From: Pontibacter sp. HSC-36F09
GTDB taxonomy: Bacteria > Bacteroidota > Bacteroidia > Cytophagales > Hymenobacteraceae
Direction: 5' to 3'
Assembly (NCBI RefSeq): GCF_024171605.1
Contig: NZ_JALKAA010000003.1
Location: 496,001 to 560,000, forward strand
DNA: 64,000 nucleotides
Below are positions 26,216 through 33,447 of this stretch, one piece after another; positions within the stretch are counted from its first letter, which is position 1; each line of letters begins with the position of its first letter. The translations under genes were made by a program, and so were the position numbers. The notes below the pieces were generated by a model. It saw only the letters and a list, made by a program, of their open reading frames with translations. It was not told the origin of the DNA and did no database searches.

Positions 26216-26656
26216 TTAATATTTAAGATACTGTTTATCAGTAGTTTTTGATATAAGATCGGAGAGGGTTTTATTCTCAACAACGGCCAACGTTTGGTCC
26301 CGAACCTGGCACATAATCAGGTGCATGTTGCAGGTAGCTTCATCCACGCAGTCGGCGCATTTCTCATAATAATTCAGGCTCACGCAGGGTAGCCATGCAA
26401 TGGGGCCGTTGAGCAATCGGATGATTTTGGCTAGTGTAATTTCTTCCGGCTTTTTGATGAGGTAATAACCGCCGCCTTTGCCTTTTTTGCTGCCCAGTAT
26501 ACCTGCCTTTTTCAATTCGAGCAGAATGTTCTCAAGGAATTTGTGCGAGATGTTCTTACTGGATGCGATTTCCTGTATCAGCACAGCGCCCTTCTCCTGG
26601 TTCTCGGCCAGGTAGGTGAGGGCATGAAAAGCATACTTTGTTTTCTTCGATAACAT
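26216..26656 (-). CDS. Rrf2-family transcriptional regulator next to cys genes
   Basis: A 146-residue winged-helix regulator. YAFHALTYLAE and ISHKFLENILLELKKAGILGSKKGKGGGYYL are the Rrf2 DNA-binding segments, and the C-terminal half has four cysteines (PCVSL, CADCVDEATC) that could hold an Fe-S cluster or sense thiols. It lies directly upstream of the sulfate assimilation operon on the same strand, so control by cysteine or Fe-S status, as with CymR or IscR relatives, is likely. A sequence similar to the candidate operator occurs at 26712-26728 upstream of its own start, which would allow autoregulation. Confidence 0.88.
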   Translation of the reverse strand: MLSKKTKYAFHALTYLAENQEKGAVLIQEIASSKNISHKFLENILLELKKAGILGSKKGKGGGYYLIKKPEEITLAKIIRLLNGPIAWLPCVSLNYYEKCADCVDEATCNMHLIMCQVRDQTLAVVENKTLSDLISKTTDKQYLKY

Positions 26657-26835
26657 GTACCGTACTATTTAAAGTAATTAGAGCGATCCGAAGATATGGA
26701 CCAGGTTGCGTTACAAAACTAAGAAGTATTTCAACAAGGTACTGTTTTAGTAGCCGATAAAGTGAACGACTTAGCTTTACTGCCTTCCGAAGAAGCCTAT
26801 TAGACCTATACCTGTTGTTATTGAGAGAAAACAAA

Positions 26836-26866
26836 AATACCACTCCCGTTTTATCAGGAGTGGCAT
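26836..26866 (-). terminator. Terminator of the small lipoprotein gene
   Basis: CCACTCC at 26840-26846 pairs with GGAGTGG at 26857-26863 around a 10-nt loop, and TATTTTTGTTTT follows on the minus strand, 45 bp beyond the stop of the 26912 gene. Confidence 0.75.
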
Positions 26867-26911
26867 TGACTGGCATAGGATGATAAGGTCAGCCGTGCGG
26901 TGTGCATTTGC

Positions 26912-27352
26912 CTATCGTTCCAGAATCACTTCTTCGGTTTCTATCATTGTCTGGCCGTCTTTCTTCTCCTGTTCCACTTTTACAAGTGTGGCTCTGTTTC
27001 CGGAAAAGGTGACCGTATAAGGTTCTTTATTCGGGTGGTCCTGGCCAATGAAGAGCTTTCCATCGGTCATCCAGGTGGGCAGCGTGGTTTGCCCCCTTCC
27101 ATGGCCATCGATGATGATGACTTTATTATTGTCAGTGAACTCGTAGGTCTTTTCACCTTTAGAGTACAATTCCTGCTCCCGTTCTACCTCATTGTCACCG
27201 ATTTTCTCTGTGTCTGTTTTCGACATCACGCTCCATTTACCCAGCAGCCTGTTGTCTATAGGATTCTGTCCGGATTCATCTTTGTCCTTGCATGAGATGG
27301 TTATCAGGCACATCAAAAAGATCATTGAAAGCGTGAGATTTCTTGTAAGCAT
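26912..27352 (-). CDS. Small lipoprotein, lipocalin-like
   Basis: A 146-residue exported lipoprotein: hydrophobic core followed by lipobox LITISC. The mature part begins with charged residues and has NRLLGKWSVMSK, then alternating beta strands (YEFTDNNKVIII, PYTVTFSGNRATLVKVE), the pattern of the Bacteroidota lipocalin-like lipoproteins. The function is unknown. It is flanked by spacers and has its own terminator. Confidence 0.72.
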   Translation of the reverse strand: MLTRNLTLSMIFLMCLITISCKDKDESGQNPIDNRLLGKWSVMSKTDTEKIGDNEVEREQELYSKGEKTYEFTDNNKVIIIDGHGRGQTTLPTWMTDGKLFIGQDHPNKEPYTVTFSGNRATLVKVEQEKKDGQTMIETEEVILER

Positions 27353-27584
27353 AGGTATGTTTTTTTGAATTGTAGAAAAAATGAATTTTAATCAGGGTAT
27401 TCGATGCCGATGTTCTTGCTTTAATCTTTAAATTGAACAGTTGGGCAAAAGCAGTCCCATGCCCCACTCCGAGAAGGGAGTGGGTACAACAGGTCAGGCT
27501 AAAAGTTGTAGTGGATTCAGCCAGGGTATGGCCAGACTAGAGAATCATCTGGTGTTAGGGACGCTCCTCTGGAAATGGTATTAA

Positions 27585-27992
27585 TTAATTCCCTCTGTAA
27601 GTGGCGTAACCGTAAGGAGACAGCGTGATCGGAACGTGGTAGTGATCGTTGTCTTTGATTTGGAAAACGACCTCAATGAAAGGGTAGAAACTTTCAGTTT
27701 TCTGGTTTTTGAAATAATCAGCCACTAAAAAACGAAGTCTGTAAACGCCTTTGTTATCCTTTTTATTGGATAGAAACTCCTTGATGCGACCATTTTCATC
27801 GGTGATCTTCTCATCAATCTGCTTCCATGCCTGGGTCTTCTCATCGAGCTTCTCTAACCTCACAGGAACTCCTTTGGCAGGTGTACCGGTAGAAATATCT
27901 ATAATGTGACTGGATAACTGGTAAGTATTGGTCCGTGCAAAGGCAACGCTTGTTGCGAAGACAAACAGGAGCGATAAAAGTAATTTTCTCAT
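27585..27992 (-). CDS. 5-hydroxyisourate hydrolase, exported form
   Basis: Transthyretin-like hydrolase of 135 residues that opens 5-hydroxyisourate in the uric acid breakdown pathway. A signal peptide (LLLSLLFVFATSVAFA) makes it periplasmic, which is a known variant. Family marks are SSHIIDISTGTPAKGVPV, the HYHVPITLSPYGYATYRG end with the conserved YRGS-type tail (here YRGN), and three histidines placed as in the family. It lies 14 bp downstream of a GlcG/HbpS-like exported protein, likely co-transcribed. No uricase is visible in this window. Assignment is good; the native substrate may be broader. Confidence 0.88.
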   Translation of the reverse strand: MRKLLLSLLFVFATSVAFARTNTYQLSSHIIDISTGTPAKGVPVRLEKLDEKTQAWKQIDEKITDENGRIKEFLSNKKDNKGVYRLRFLVADYFKNQKTESFYPFIEVVFQIKDNDHYHVPITLSPYGYATYRGN

Positions 27993-28006
27993 AGTGTAAC
28001 TATATA

Positions 28007-28540
28007 TTAATGTATAAGTATGGCTGCGTCTTCTATGGCCGCAGCTTTTGCAATGTTGTGATCATTTTCTGGACCACCGCCTCCGGCTACACCGATGCCT
28101 CCAATAACCTGTCCTTTGTACCAAATGGGGAAACCACCGCCCAATAGTAACAGCTCCGGTAGGTTGGCCAGGTTTTCGGTATCTGCATTCGCTTTTGAAT
28201 TGCGGGCCAGTTGCAGGGTAGGTGTTTTGGTGGAAAGCGAGGTATAGGCTTTTCTGCGGGCGGCTTCGGTATTGTGCGTTCCCACCCCGTTGCCCCGCGT
28301 CAGTATAATTACCTGGCCTGAGGCATCCACGATAGCAATGCTCACGTCTTTGTTCAACGATTTGGCAGCAACCCGGGCCCGGTTGGTCAGCTCAATAGCA
28401 GACTCCAGCGTGAGTTGGTGCGTTTCGCTTGTATACGTTGCCTGTGCCTGTTTATCCGATAACTTTTGTTTTGCACTGGTCTGTGCCAGCGACACCATCG
28501 GGATGAACAGAAACAAAAGCAACTGCAGTTTATAGATCAT
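28007..28540 (-). CDS. GlcG/HbpS-family exported heme-binding-like protein
   Basis: A 177-residue secreted protein with signal peptide IYKLQLLLFLFIPMVSLAQ, chosen start ATG at 28540 (an upstream ATG at 28585 adds 15 residues). The body carries the GlcG/HbpS pattern: LTLESAIELTNRARVAAK, VSIAIVDASGQVIIL, EAARRKAYTS, GGFPIWYKGQVIGGIGVAGG. Relatives bind heme or occur in glycolate loci. Here it lies 14 bp before the hydroxyisourate hydrolase gene and 63 bp after a Crp/Fnr regulator gene. A link to purine catabolite or redox handling is a guess. Confidence 0.82.
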   Translation of the reverse strand: MIYKLQLLLFLFIPMVSLAQTSAKQKLSDKQAQATYTSETHQLTLESAIELTNRARVAAKSLNKDVSIAIVDASGQVIILTRGNGVGTHNTEAARRKAYTSLSTKTPTLQLARNSKANADTENLANLPELLLLGGGFPIWYKGQVIGGIGVAGGGGPENDHNIAKAAAIEDAAILIH

Positions 28541-28603
28541 AACTAAATTTTTTACAAAATTACCAGCACTTCCTGTCAAAAGCATTGCCCTAAGTCAACG
28601 TTT

Positions 28604-29173
28604 TCAGAGTCTGACTTTTATCCTGCTTAAGGTGGAAGGGGAGAGGCCAAGGTAGGACGCAGCCATTTTATTGGAAACGCGCAACAGAAAATCAGGCTGG
28701 TGCTGGATGACCCACTTTACTTTTTCCAGTGCGTCAAATCCCTGAAAACCATAAATGCGCTTTTGGGCGGTAATAAAACCCAACTCCAGAATCTGCCTGT
28801 AGATGAGTGCGAATTGTGGGGTGGTGTCGACTAGGTGATAGAAATTGTCCCTGCTGATTCTGAGCAACTCTGATTTTTCGATGGTCTGCATGTATTCGCG
28901 GGCGGGTGTCTGCTCGATCAGGCTGGGCAGGGCGGTTCCGAACCCGTCTTCAAAAGCGAAGAACCGCGTAGTTTCTATACCTTCACTGCTGATCGTGAAA
29001 AGCCGGATGCAGCCTTTATTCACAAAGTAGTAGTGCTTGCAAACATCGTTGTAGTTCAGTAAAAGCTCGTTGCGTTTGGTTTTTACCGGCTCGAAGAAGG
29101 AGCAGATCAATTTCAGGGAGGCGTCGTCTATCTTTGTTCTGCTTTTAATAAAAGCTTCCAACAGGTTGTACAT
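28604..29173 (-). CDS. Crp/Fnr-family transcriptional regulator
   Basis: A 189-residue regulator with an N-terminal cyclic-nucleotide-binding-like domain (KRNELLLNYNDVCKHYYFVNKGCIRLF) and a C-terminal HTH (SNKMAASYLGLSPSTLSRI). Only two Cys lie in the N-terminal half and no FNR-type Fe-S motif is seen, so it belongs to the large Bacteroidota Crp-like group whose ligands are mostly unknown. It is directly upstream of the GlcG-like and hydroxyisourate hydrolase genes on the same strand and probably controls them. Confidence 0.88.
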   Translation of the reverse strand: MYNLLEAFIKSRTKIDDASLKLICSFFEPVKTKRNELLLNYNDVCKHYYFVNKGCIRLFTISSEGIETTRFFAFEDGFGTALPSLIEQTPAREYMQTIEKSELLRISRDNFYHLVDTTPQFALIYRQILELGFITAQKRIYGFQGFDALEKVKWVIQHQPDFLLRVSNKMAASYLGLSPSTLSRIKVRL

Positions 29174-29286
29174 GGTGCTGGTTTGAATTCTTTCTCAGGA
29201 AGCCCACGGCTCCGCATGTTCGTTCTTAAAACGTAGACAACTATGTACAGTCCAGAAAGTTTAAGAATTTTTGTGCACCACGTACC

Positions 29287-29339
29287 TATACTTGCCTGTC
29301 AGTACGGCTAGCCCTGATGGTAACTGACAGGCAGGTATA
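29287..29339 (-). terminator. Long imperfect hairpin downstream of the M20 pseudogene
   Basis: ATACTTGCCTGTCAGT at 29288-29303 pairs with 29323-29338 with a single mismatch (16-bp stem). It lies 28 bp past the stop of the broken peptidase gene. A T-run follows more clearly on the plus strand (GATTTTTG), so direction is uncertain. Confidence 0.55.
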
Positions 29340-29366
29340 TGATTTTTGTAACAGTAATAAATCACC

Positions 29367-30622
29367 TTATTGGTTCAGGTAATCTAAAATAATCTGCACC
29401 TGTGCTTTTACTCCGCTCTCCAAAGCATCTTCGTCGAGGTTGAATTTTGGATGGTGGTTTGCTACACTTTTGCCTATACCCAGGGTTAGAAAACAGACTG
29501 GGGCAACTTGCCGGTAATAGGAAAAGTCCTCACTTGCAGTCATCAAGGGGGCATCAAATACATTGTTCTGTCCAAGTGCTGTAATGGCGCTCTGCTTTGC
29601 CAGGGAATTTAATGCTTTGTCGTTTTGAATGGAAGGATAGCTAAGGATGTAGTCGAGTTCATACGCTGCGCCGTGAGCCTTTGTGATATTCTCTACAATT
29701 GATTTGACCCTGGTCTCCATTAGTTTGCGGGTTGAGTCTGTTGTGGTGCCAATACTGGCTCCCAGTTCTGCTTTATCGGCAATCACATTGGGTGCATCGC
29801 CCGACTGAAATTTTCCTACGGAGATAACAGCCATCTCGCCCGGGGTCACTTTACGGGAAACGATCGTTTGTAGAGCACTTACAATTTCAGCGCCTACCAC
29901 GATCGGATCTATACCTAGTTGTGGCATAGAACCATGCGAACCCTTCCCTTTAATTGTCAGGTAGAACCCATCTGAGGTAGTGGAGGCTGCGCCATCGGGC
30001 AGAACCCCAACATGACCTACAGGGAAATTAGGCATGACGTGCATCCCGAAAAAGGCATCTACGTCCTTCAGTGCACCGGATTTGATGATGTCCAGCGCTC
30101 CCCCCAGATCCTGCTCTTAAGCGTGTTGAAAAACAAAGTAAACCGTTCAGTTCACCTGGTCTTTCATCTTAGATAAAGTTGTGGCGGTTGCCAGTAACAT
30201 CGCGGTATGGGCATCGTGGCCACAAGCGTGGCTTACGTTTTTGATCTTGGAGGCAAATGGCAAGCCTGTTTCTTCCTGAATGGGCAAGGCATCCATGTCG
30301 GCTCTGAAAGCCACCGTTTTTCCAGGCTTCGATCCCTTTAAAACGGCTATGATGCTTGTTTTGGAAGGTTTGATTATTTCCAGGTTATCAAGCTTTTTCA
30401 AAATGCCTTCAACATATTTACTTGTCTTCTCTTCTCTTCTTTAAAGGAGAATTCCGGGTTTTCATGAATATGCCTCCTCCATTTGATGAGGTCGTCTGTA
30501 GGTATGTTTTTCATCCAGGCGGTATTTGAAGTTTGGTTGGGTTTGTTGGTCTGGGGTTTTGTCTGTGCGAAAAGTATGGTGCTACTTAACAAAAGCAGTA
30601 GTACGGCAGGTACTTTTTTCAT
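29367..30622 (-). pseudogene. M20-family amidohydrolase, broken by two stops and a 5-bp insertion
   Basis: Joined, the three pieces give an exported M20 peptidase or N-acyl amidohydrolase of about 416 residues. Visible are a signal peptide (VLLLLLSSTILFAQ), WRRHIHENPEFSF, FRADMDALPIQEETGLPF, SHACGHDAHTAM, and in the second half KGKGSHGSMPQLGIDP and MTASEDFSYY. Lesions: a third copy of the pentamer TCTTC at 30425-30439 shifts the frame; TGA (plus 30147-30149) replaces a likely Gly codon; TAA (plus 30117-30119) replaces a likely Glu codon in the QHA-E-E metal-site motif. Both stops are single G-to-T changes. Undoing all three restores one frame, so decay is recent, unless these are sequencing errors. 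Confidence 0.9.
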
Positions 30623-30833
30623 CCTTTTTGTTTATGGGAGTTTATTGTTAAAATGCTATACGAGCAGAAAGTCAATTTTGCATGCTGCCGCATATACCTT
30701 CACTCGGTTTTGGGTATAGGTTATACCTGAGCAAATGGAAGGAATCCTTCTCTATAGAGTGGCTACTTCTTCAATGGGCTGCATAGCAGTGTAGGTATAA
30801 AGATAGATGCCACTAGTGGGGCTATACCTTTTG

Positions 30834-32174
30834 TTAATACACCACTTTGCCTTGGTGGAGAAGTGATTTTACAGGCGATACACGCGATACGGCCTCTGCC
30901 GAGCAACTGGCATCCACCAGCACCAGATCAGCCTTATCACCTGCTTTTGGCCACTGTTGGTTTCCCTTGTCGTCGAGCGGAAGGATATTGTGTGTGGCTA
31001 GTTTCAGGCATCTGGAAAGCTCCAGCTCGGTAGAATAGCCGTACAGCTGCGCCATCAGGTTTGCTTTCTGTAAAACGCTGCCAGATCCAAAGGTATTCCA
31101 GTGGTCGATAATCGAATCGTTGCCGGTGCGAACATCCACGCCATACCTGTATAGTGTCGGGATGGGCATAATGGTATTGCCGAACGGAATGGTAGAAATG
31201 ATACCGATCTTGGCATTGCCCAGCTTTTCTGCCACTTCATCAAGTTTGCGCTGCTCGAGTCTGGCGAGTACGAAACAGTGGCTCAGGAAAGTTTTGCCCT
31301 TCAATTCCGGATTCTCATTTACCTGGTCTATCAGGTACTCCACCGTTCTCAAGCCGGATTCTCCGCCTTCGTGCAGGTGGATGTCTATACCTTTGTTATG
31401 GTCCAGTGCCAGCTGCAGGACAAAGTCCATACTTTTCTCCAGGTTTCCATCGATCGCGTGCGGGTCCAGACCACCGATATAATCGATTCCCATGGTAGCA
31501 GCTTCTTTCATTAGTTGCTGCGAGTCGGAATGGAATATGCCGTGCTGCGGGAAGGCAACTAGTTCTGCAGAAAAGGAATCCTTTTTATTTTCAAGGGCCA
31601 GCTGCAGATTTTTAAGGGAATCGAGTTTGGAAGTAGGCTCGATGTTGACATGGCTTCTGGCAAAGTTAGCACCATGGAATTGCAGCAGCTCGATGATCTT
31701 CTCTGCCCGATGGGTAGAAGTCTTCAGCATATCCGGGAGTACCTGCTGCTCGTAAGCAATCATGTCCTGCACTGTCCTGTTTTTTTTACGGCGGGCCTGC
31801 CAAGGTCCTCCATAAAAGGTTTTGTCCAGGTGGATGTGCATGTCCTTGAAGGCAGGCAGCAGTAGTAAGCCTTTGGCATCGATGGCCCGGGCATTCGGGT
31901 TATTGGGCAGGATGGCTTTTATTTTATCCTCGCTGATCTCCAGGGTGAACAAGTCAGTTTTGGTGCCGGTAACTTCACCTTCCTCGTACTCAAAACCTGT
32001 TTCAAGCCTTACATTTTTCAACGTGAGTGTATCACCAGTGCTGATGTAGCCGGTCTGCTCATCAGCATCCGGTTGGTTTACAGCAAGCACGCTGCTACAC
32101 GACATCAGACTGCTACCAGCCAGAAGAATAGAAGAACTTTTTATAAAATCTTTGCGGGAAAGTAAGGGAGTCAT
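30834..32174 (-). CDS. Amidohydrolase-family protein, cytosine-deaminase-like
   Basis: A 446-residue exported metal-dependent hydrolase. The N-terminus SRKDFIKSSSILLAGSSLMSC is a signal-like region with a possible lipobox or Tat-like start. The TIM-barrel motifs are DMHIHLDKTF (HxH plus DK of the cytosine deaminase subfamily), DIHLHEGG, LSHCFVL and TGNDSIIDHW. The amidohydrolase C-terminal beta subdomain follows (KADLVLVDAS). The enzyme probably deaminates or hydrolyses a cyclic amidine or amide; an exported cytosine-deaminase-like enzyme is unusual. It lies 211 bp upstream of the broken M20 gene and 77 bp downstream of an AraC regulator, on the same strand. Confidence 0.85.
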   Translation of the reverse strand: MTPLLSRKDFIKSSSILLAGSSLMSCSSVLAVNQPDADEQTGYISTGDTLTLKNVRLETGFEYEEGEVTGTKTDLFTLEISEDKIKAILPNNPNARAIDAKGLLLLPAFKDMHIHLDKTFYGGPWQARRKKNRTVQDMIAYEQQVLPDMLKTSTHRAEKIIELLQFHGANFARSHVNIEPTSKLDSLKNLQLALENKKDSFSAELVAFPQHGIFHSDSQQLMKEAATMGIDYIGGLDPHAIDGNLEKSMDFVLQLALDHNKGIDIHLHEGGESGLRTVEYLIDQVNENPELKGKTFLSHCFVLARLEQRKLDEVAEKLGNAKIGIISTIPFGNTIMPIPTLYRYGVDVRTGNDSIIDHWNTFGSGSVLQKANLMAQLYGYSTELELSRCLKLATHNILPLDDKGNQQWPKAGDKADLVLVDASCSAEAVSRVSPVKSLLHQGKVVY

Positions 32175-32251
32175 ATAGTTATCTTTTAACTACAAAGTTT
32201 CCGCGAGTTAATATTGCATTGATGCAGGATTTCTGCCATAACTTGTAAATT

Positions 32252-33127
32252 TTATAACTGCTTCCGAAACCCCCGGGGCGAAACACCGGTCTGATTCTTG
32301 AAAAAATTGGAGAAGTAGGCCAGGCCATTGAAGCCCAGTTCGTAGGCAATTTCTTTTATAGACATCTCGGAAGCTCGTAGGAGCCGCTTTGCCTCCAGCG
32401 TGATCCGGGTTTGAATCAGAAACATGGCGGATACCTGTAGCTGCTTTTTACAGAGAATGTTCAGATAATTTGCTGAAATATGGAGCCTGTCGGCGTAGGC
32501 GGCAACCGTTTTATGCTCTTTAAAATGAAGATCGACCAGGGCATGATACTTCAGTAAAGCAGGGGCTGCCCGGTACAGCGTCAAATCCTCAAACTTACTT
32601 TCTGCCTCACGACTGATTAATTGAGCAATCAGCCTGCTCCGTAAGTTCACAATTCCCCAATGAACTGGCTTAATACTCAGCTCGTCCCGAATAGACTGAA
32701 ACTCGTACTGCAGCTTACGGAATGCTGCAGGAGACAGCTCGATGACAGGGTGGTTTTGGTAGAGCACAAATGAAAACTGCAGAGAAGAAGTGAACAACTC
32801 AAAGAACGGTTTACTGATCATGAGCTGGTAGGCGAGGGTGCTCTTTTTCAAATCCCATTGGTGTACCTGACCCGGAAACAGCATGTGTAACTGATAATCG
32901 CCTACATTATACGACTGAAAGTCGATGGTATGCACCCCATTTCCTTCCTCAAATAAAAGTATAATAAAGAAGTCGTGCTTGTGCGGTTTTTCGATGAGCC
33001 TTTCCCCATGAATTTCGTGGTACTGCAAACTGTCATCTGATTGCAGGTCAAGCTGGAATTCTTTTATTCCGAGTATAGGAAAATGGTGTTTGTTGCTCAC
33101 AATTGTAAGGTATATAAATCTCTGCAC
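32252..33127 (-). CDS. AraC-family transcriptional regulator
   Basis: A 291-residue regulator with an N-terminal cupin-like sensor (KPHKHDFFIILLFEEGNGVHTIDF, the His-rich AraC fold) and a C-terminal double HTH (AAYADRLHISANYLNILCKKQ and SIKEIAYELGFNGLAYFSNFFKNQTG). The final segment ends SPRGFRKQL. It lies upstream of the cytosine-deaminase-like gene on the same strand and is its probable regulator. The inducer is unknown. Confidence 0.9.
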   Translation of the reverse strand: MQRFIYLTIVSNKHHFPILGIKEFQLDLQSDDSLQYHEIHGERLIEKPHKHDFFIILLFEEGNGVHTIDFQSYNVGDYQLHMLFPGQVHQWDLKKSTLAYQLMISKPFFELFTSSLQFSFVLYQNHPVIELSPAAFRKLQYEFQSIRDELSIKPVHWGIVNLRSRLIAQLISREAESKFEDLTLYRAAPALLKYHALVDLHFKEHKTVAAYADRLHISANYLNILCKKQLQVSAMFLIQTRITLEAKRLLRASEMSIKEIAYELGFNGLAYFSNFFKNQTGVSPRGFRKQL

Positions 33128-33447
33128 TCTTTATCAGCTGTCTCTGCTGTTATTTGTTAGTATAGATTGGTACAGTCTATATTAATGTAATAGTGTTCCT
33201 AACCTCGAGATAAAATATCGAGCACAAAAAAAGCCGCTTCAGTTATAGCAAAAGTACCTTTTGGTAGACCGAAAGATTGAATCGAATAATATGCACAGTG
33301 ATTAAGCTGCGTTAGGAAACTATCAAAGGGTAGGAGAGGAATTAAAATAACTGATAATCCATAAAGGATAACCTTATCCTTTATGGATTAATTGCGTACC
33401 TTTAGAATATGAGCATCTTATAACCTGTTGACTTGACGAACTATAAA
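33128..33447. promoter_or_regulatory. Regulatory spacer between the AraC gene and the oxidase operon
   Basis: A divergent spacer of 320 bp. It holds an imperfect 9-bp inverted repeat (TAGTATAGA at 33158-33166, TCTATATTA at 33176-33184, 9-bp gap) near the AraC start, an AT-rich centre, a 36-bp perfect palindrome at 33355-33390, and a -7-like box at 33397-33404. Confidence 0.6.
33355..33390. promoter_or_regulatory. Perfect 36-bp palindrome upstream of the oxidase operon
   Basis: TAATCCATAAAGGATAA at 33355-33371 is the exact reverse complement of 33374-33390, with CC between. It is AT-rich and has no T-run, so it is not a terminator. It ends 7 bp before a -7-like box TACCTTTA (33397-33404) and covers the -33 region, the usual place for an operator. 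The NsrR-like Rrf2 protein at the end of this operon is a candidate ligand. Confidence 0.7.

Noticed and set aside
27463..27484. An 8-bp hairpin as the terminator of the hydroxyisourate hydrolase gene
   Set aside because: CCCACTCC and GGAGTGGG pair, but no T-run follows on the minus strand, so it is not a convincing intrinsic terminator.
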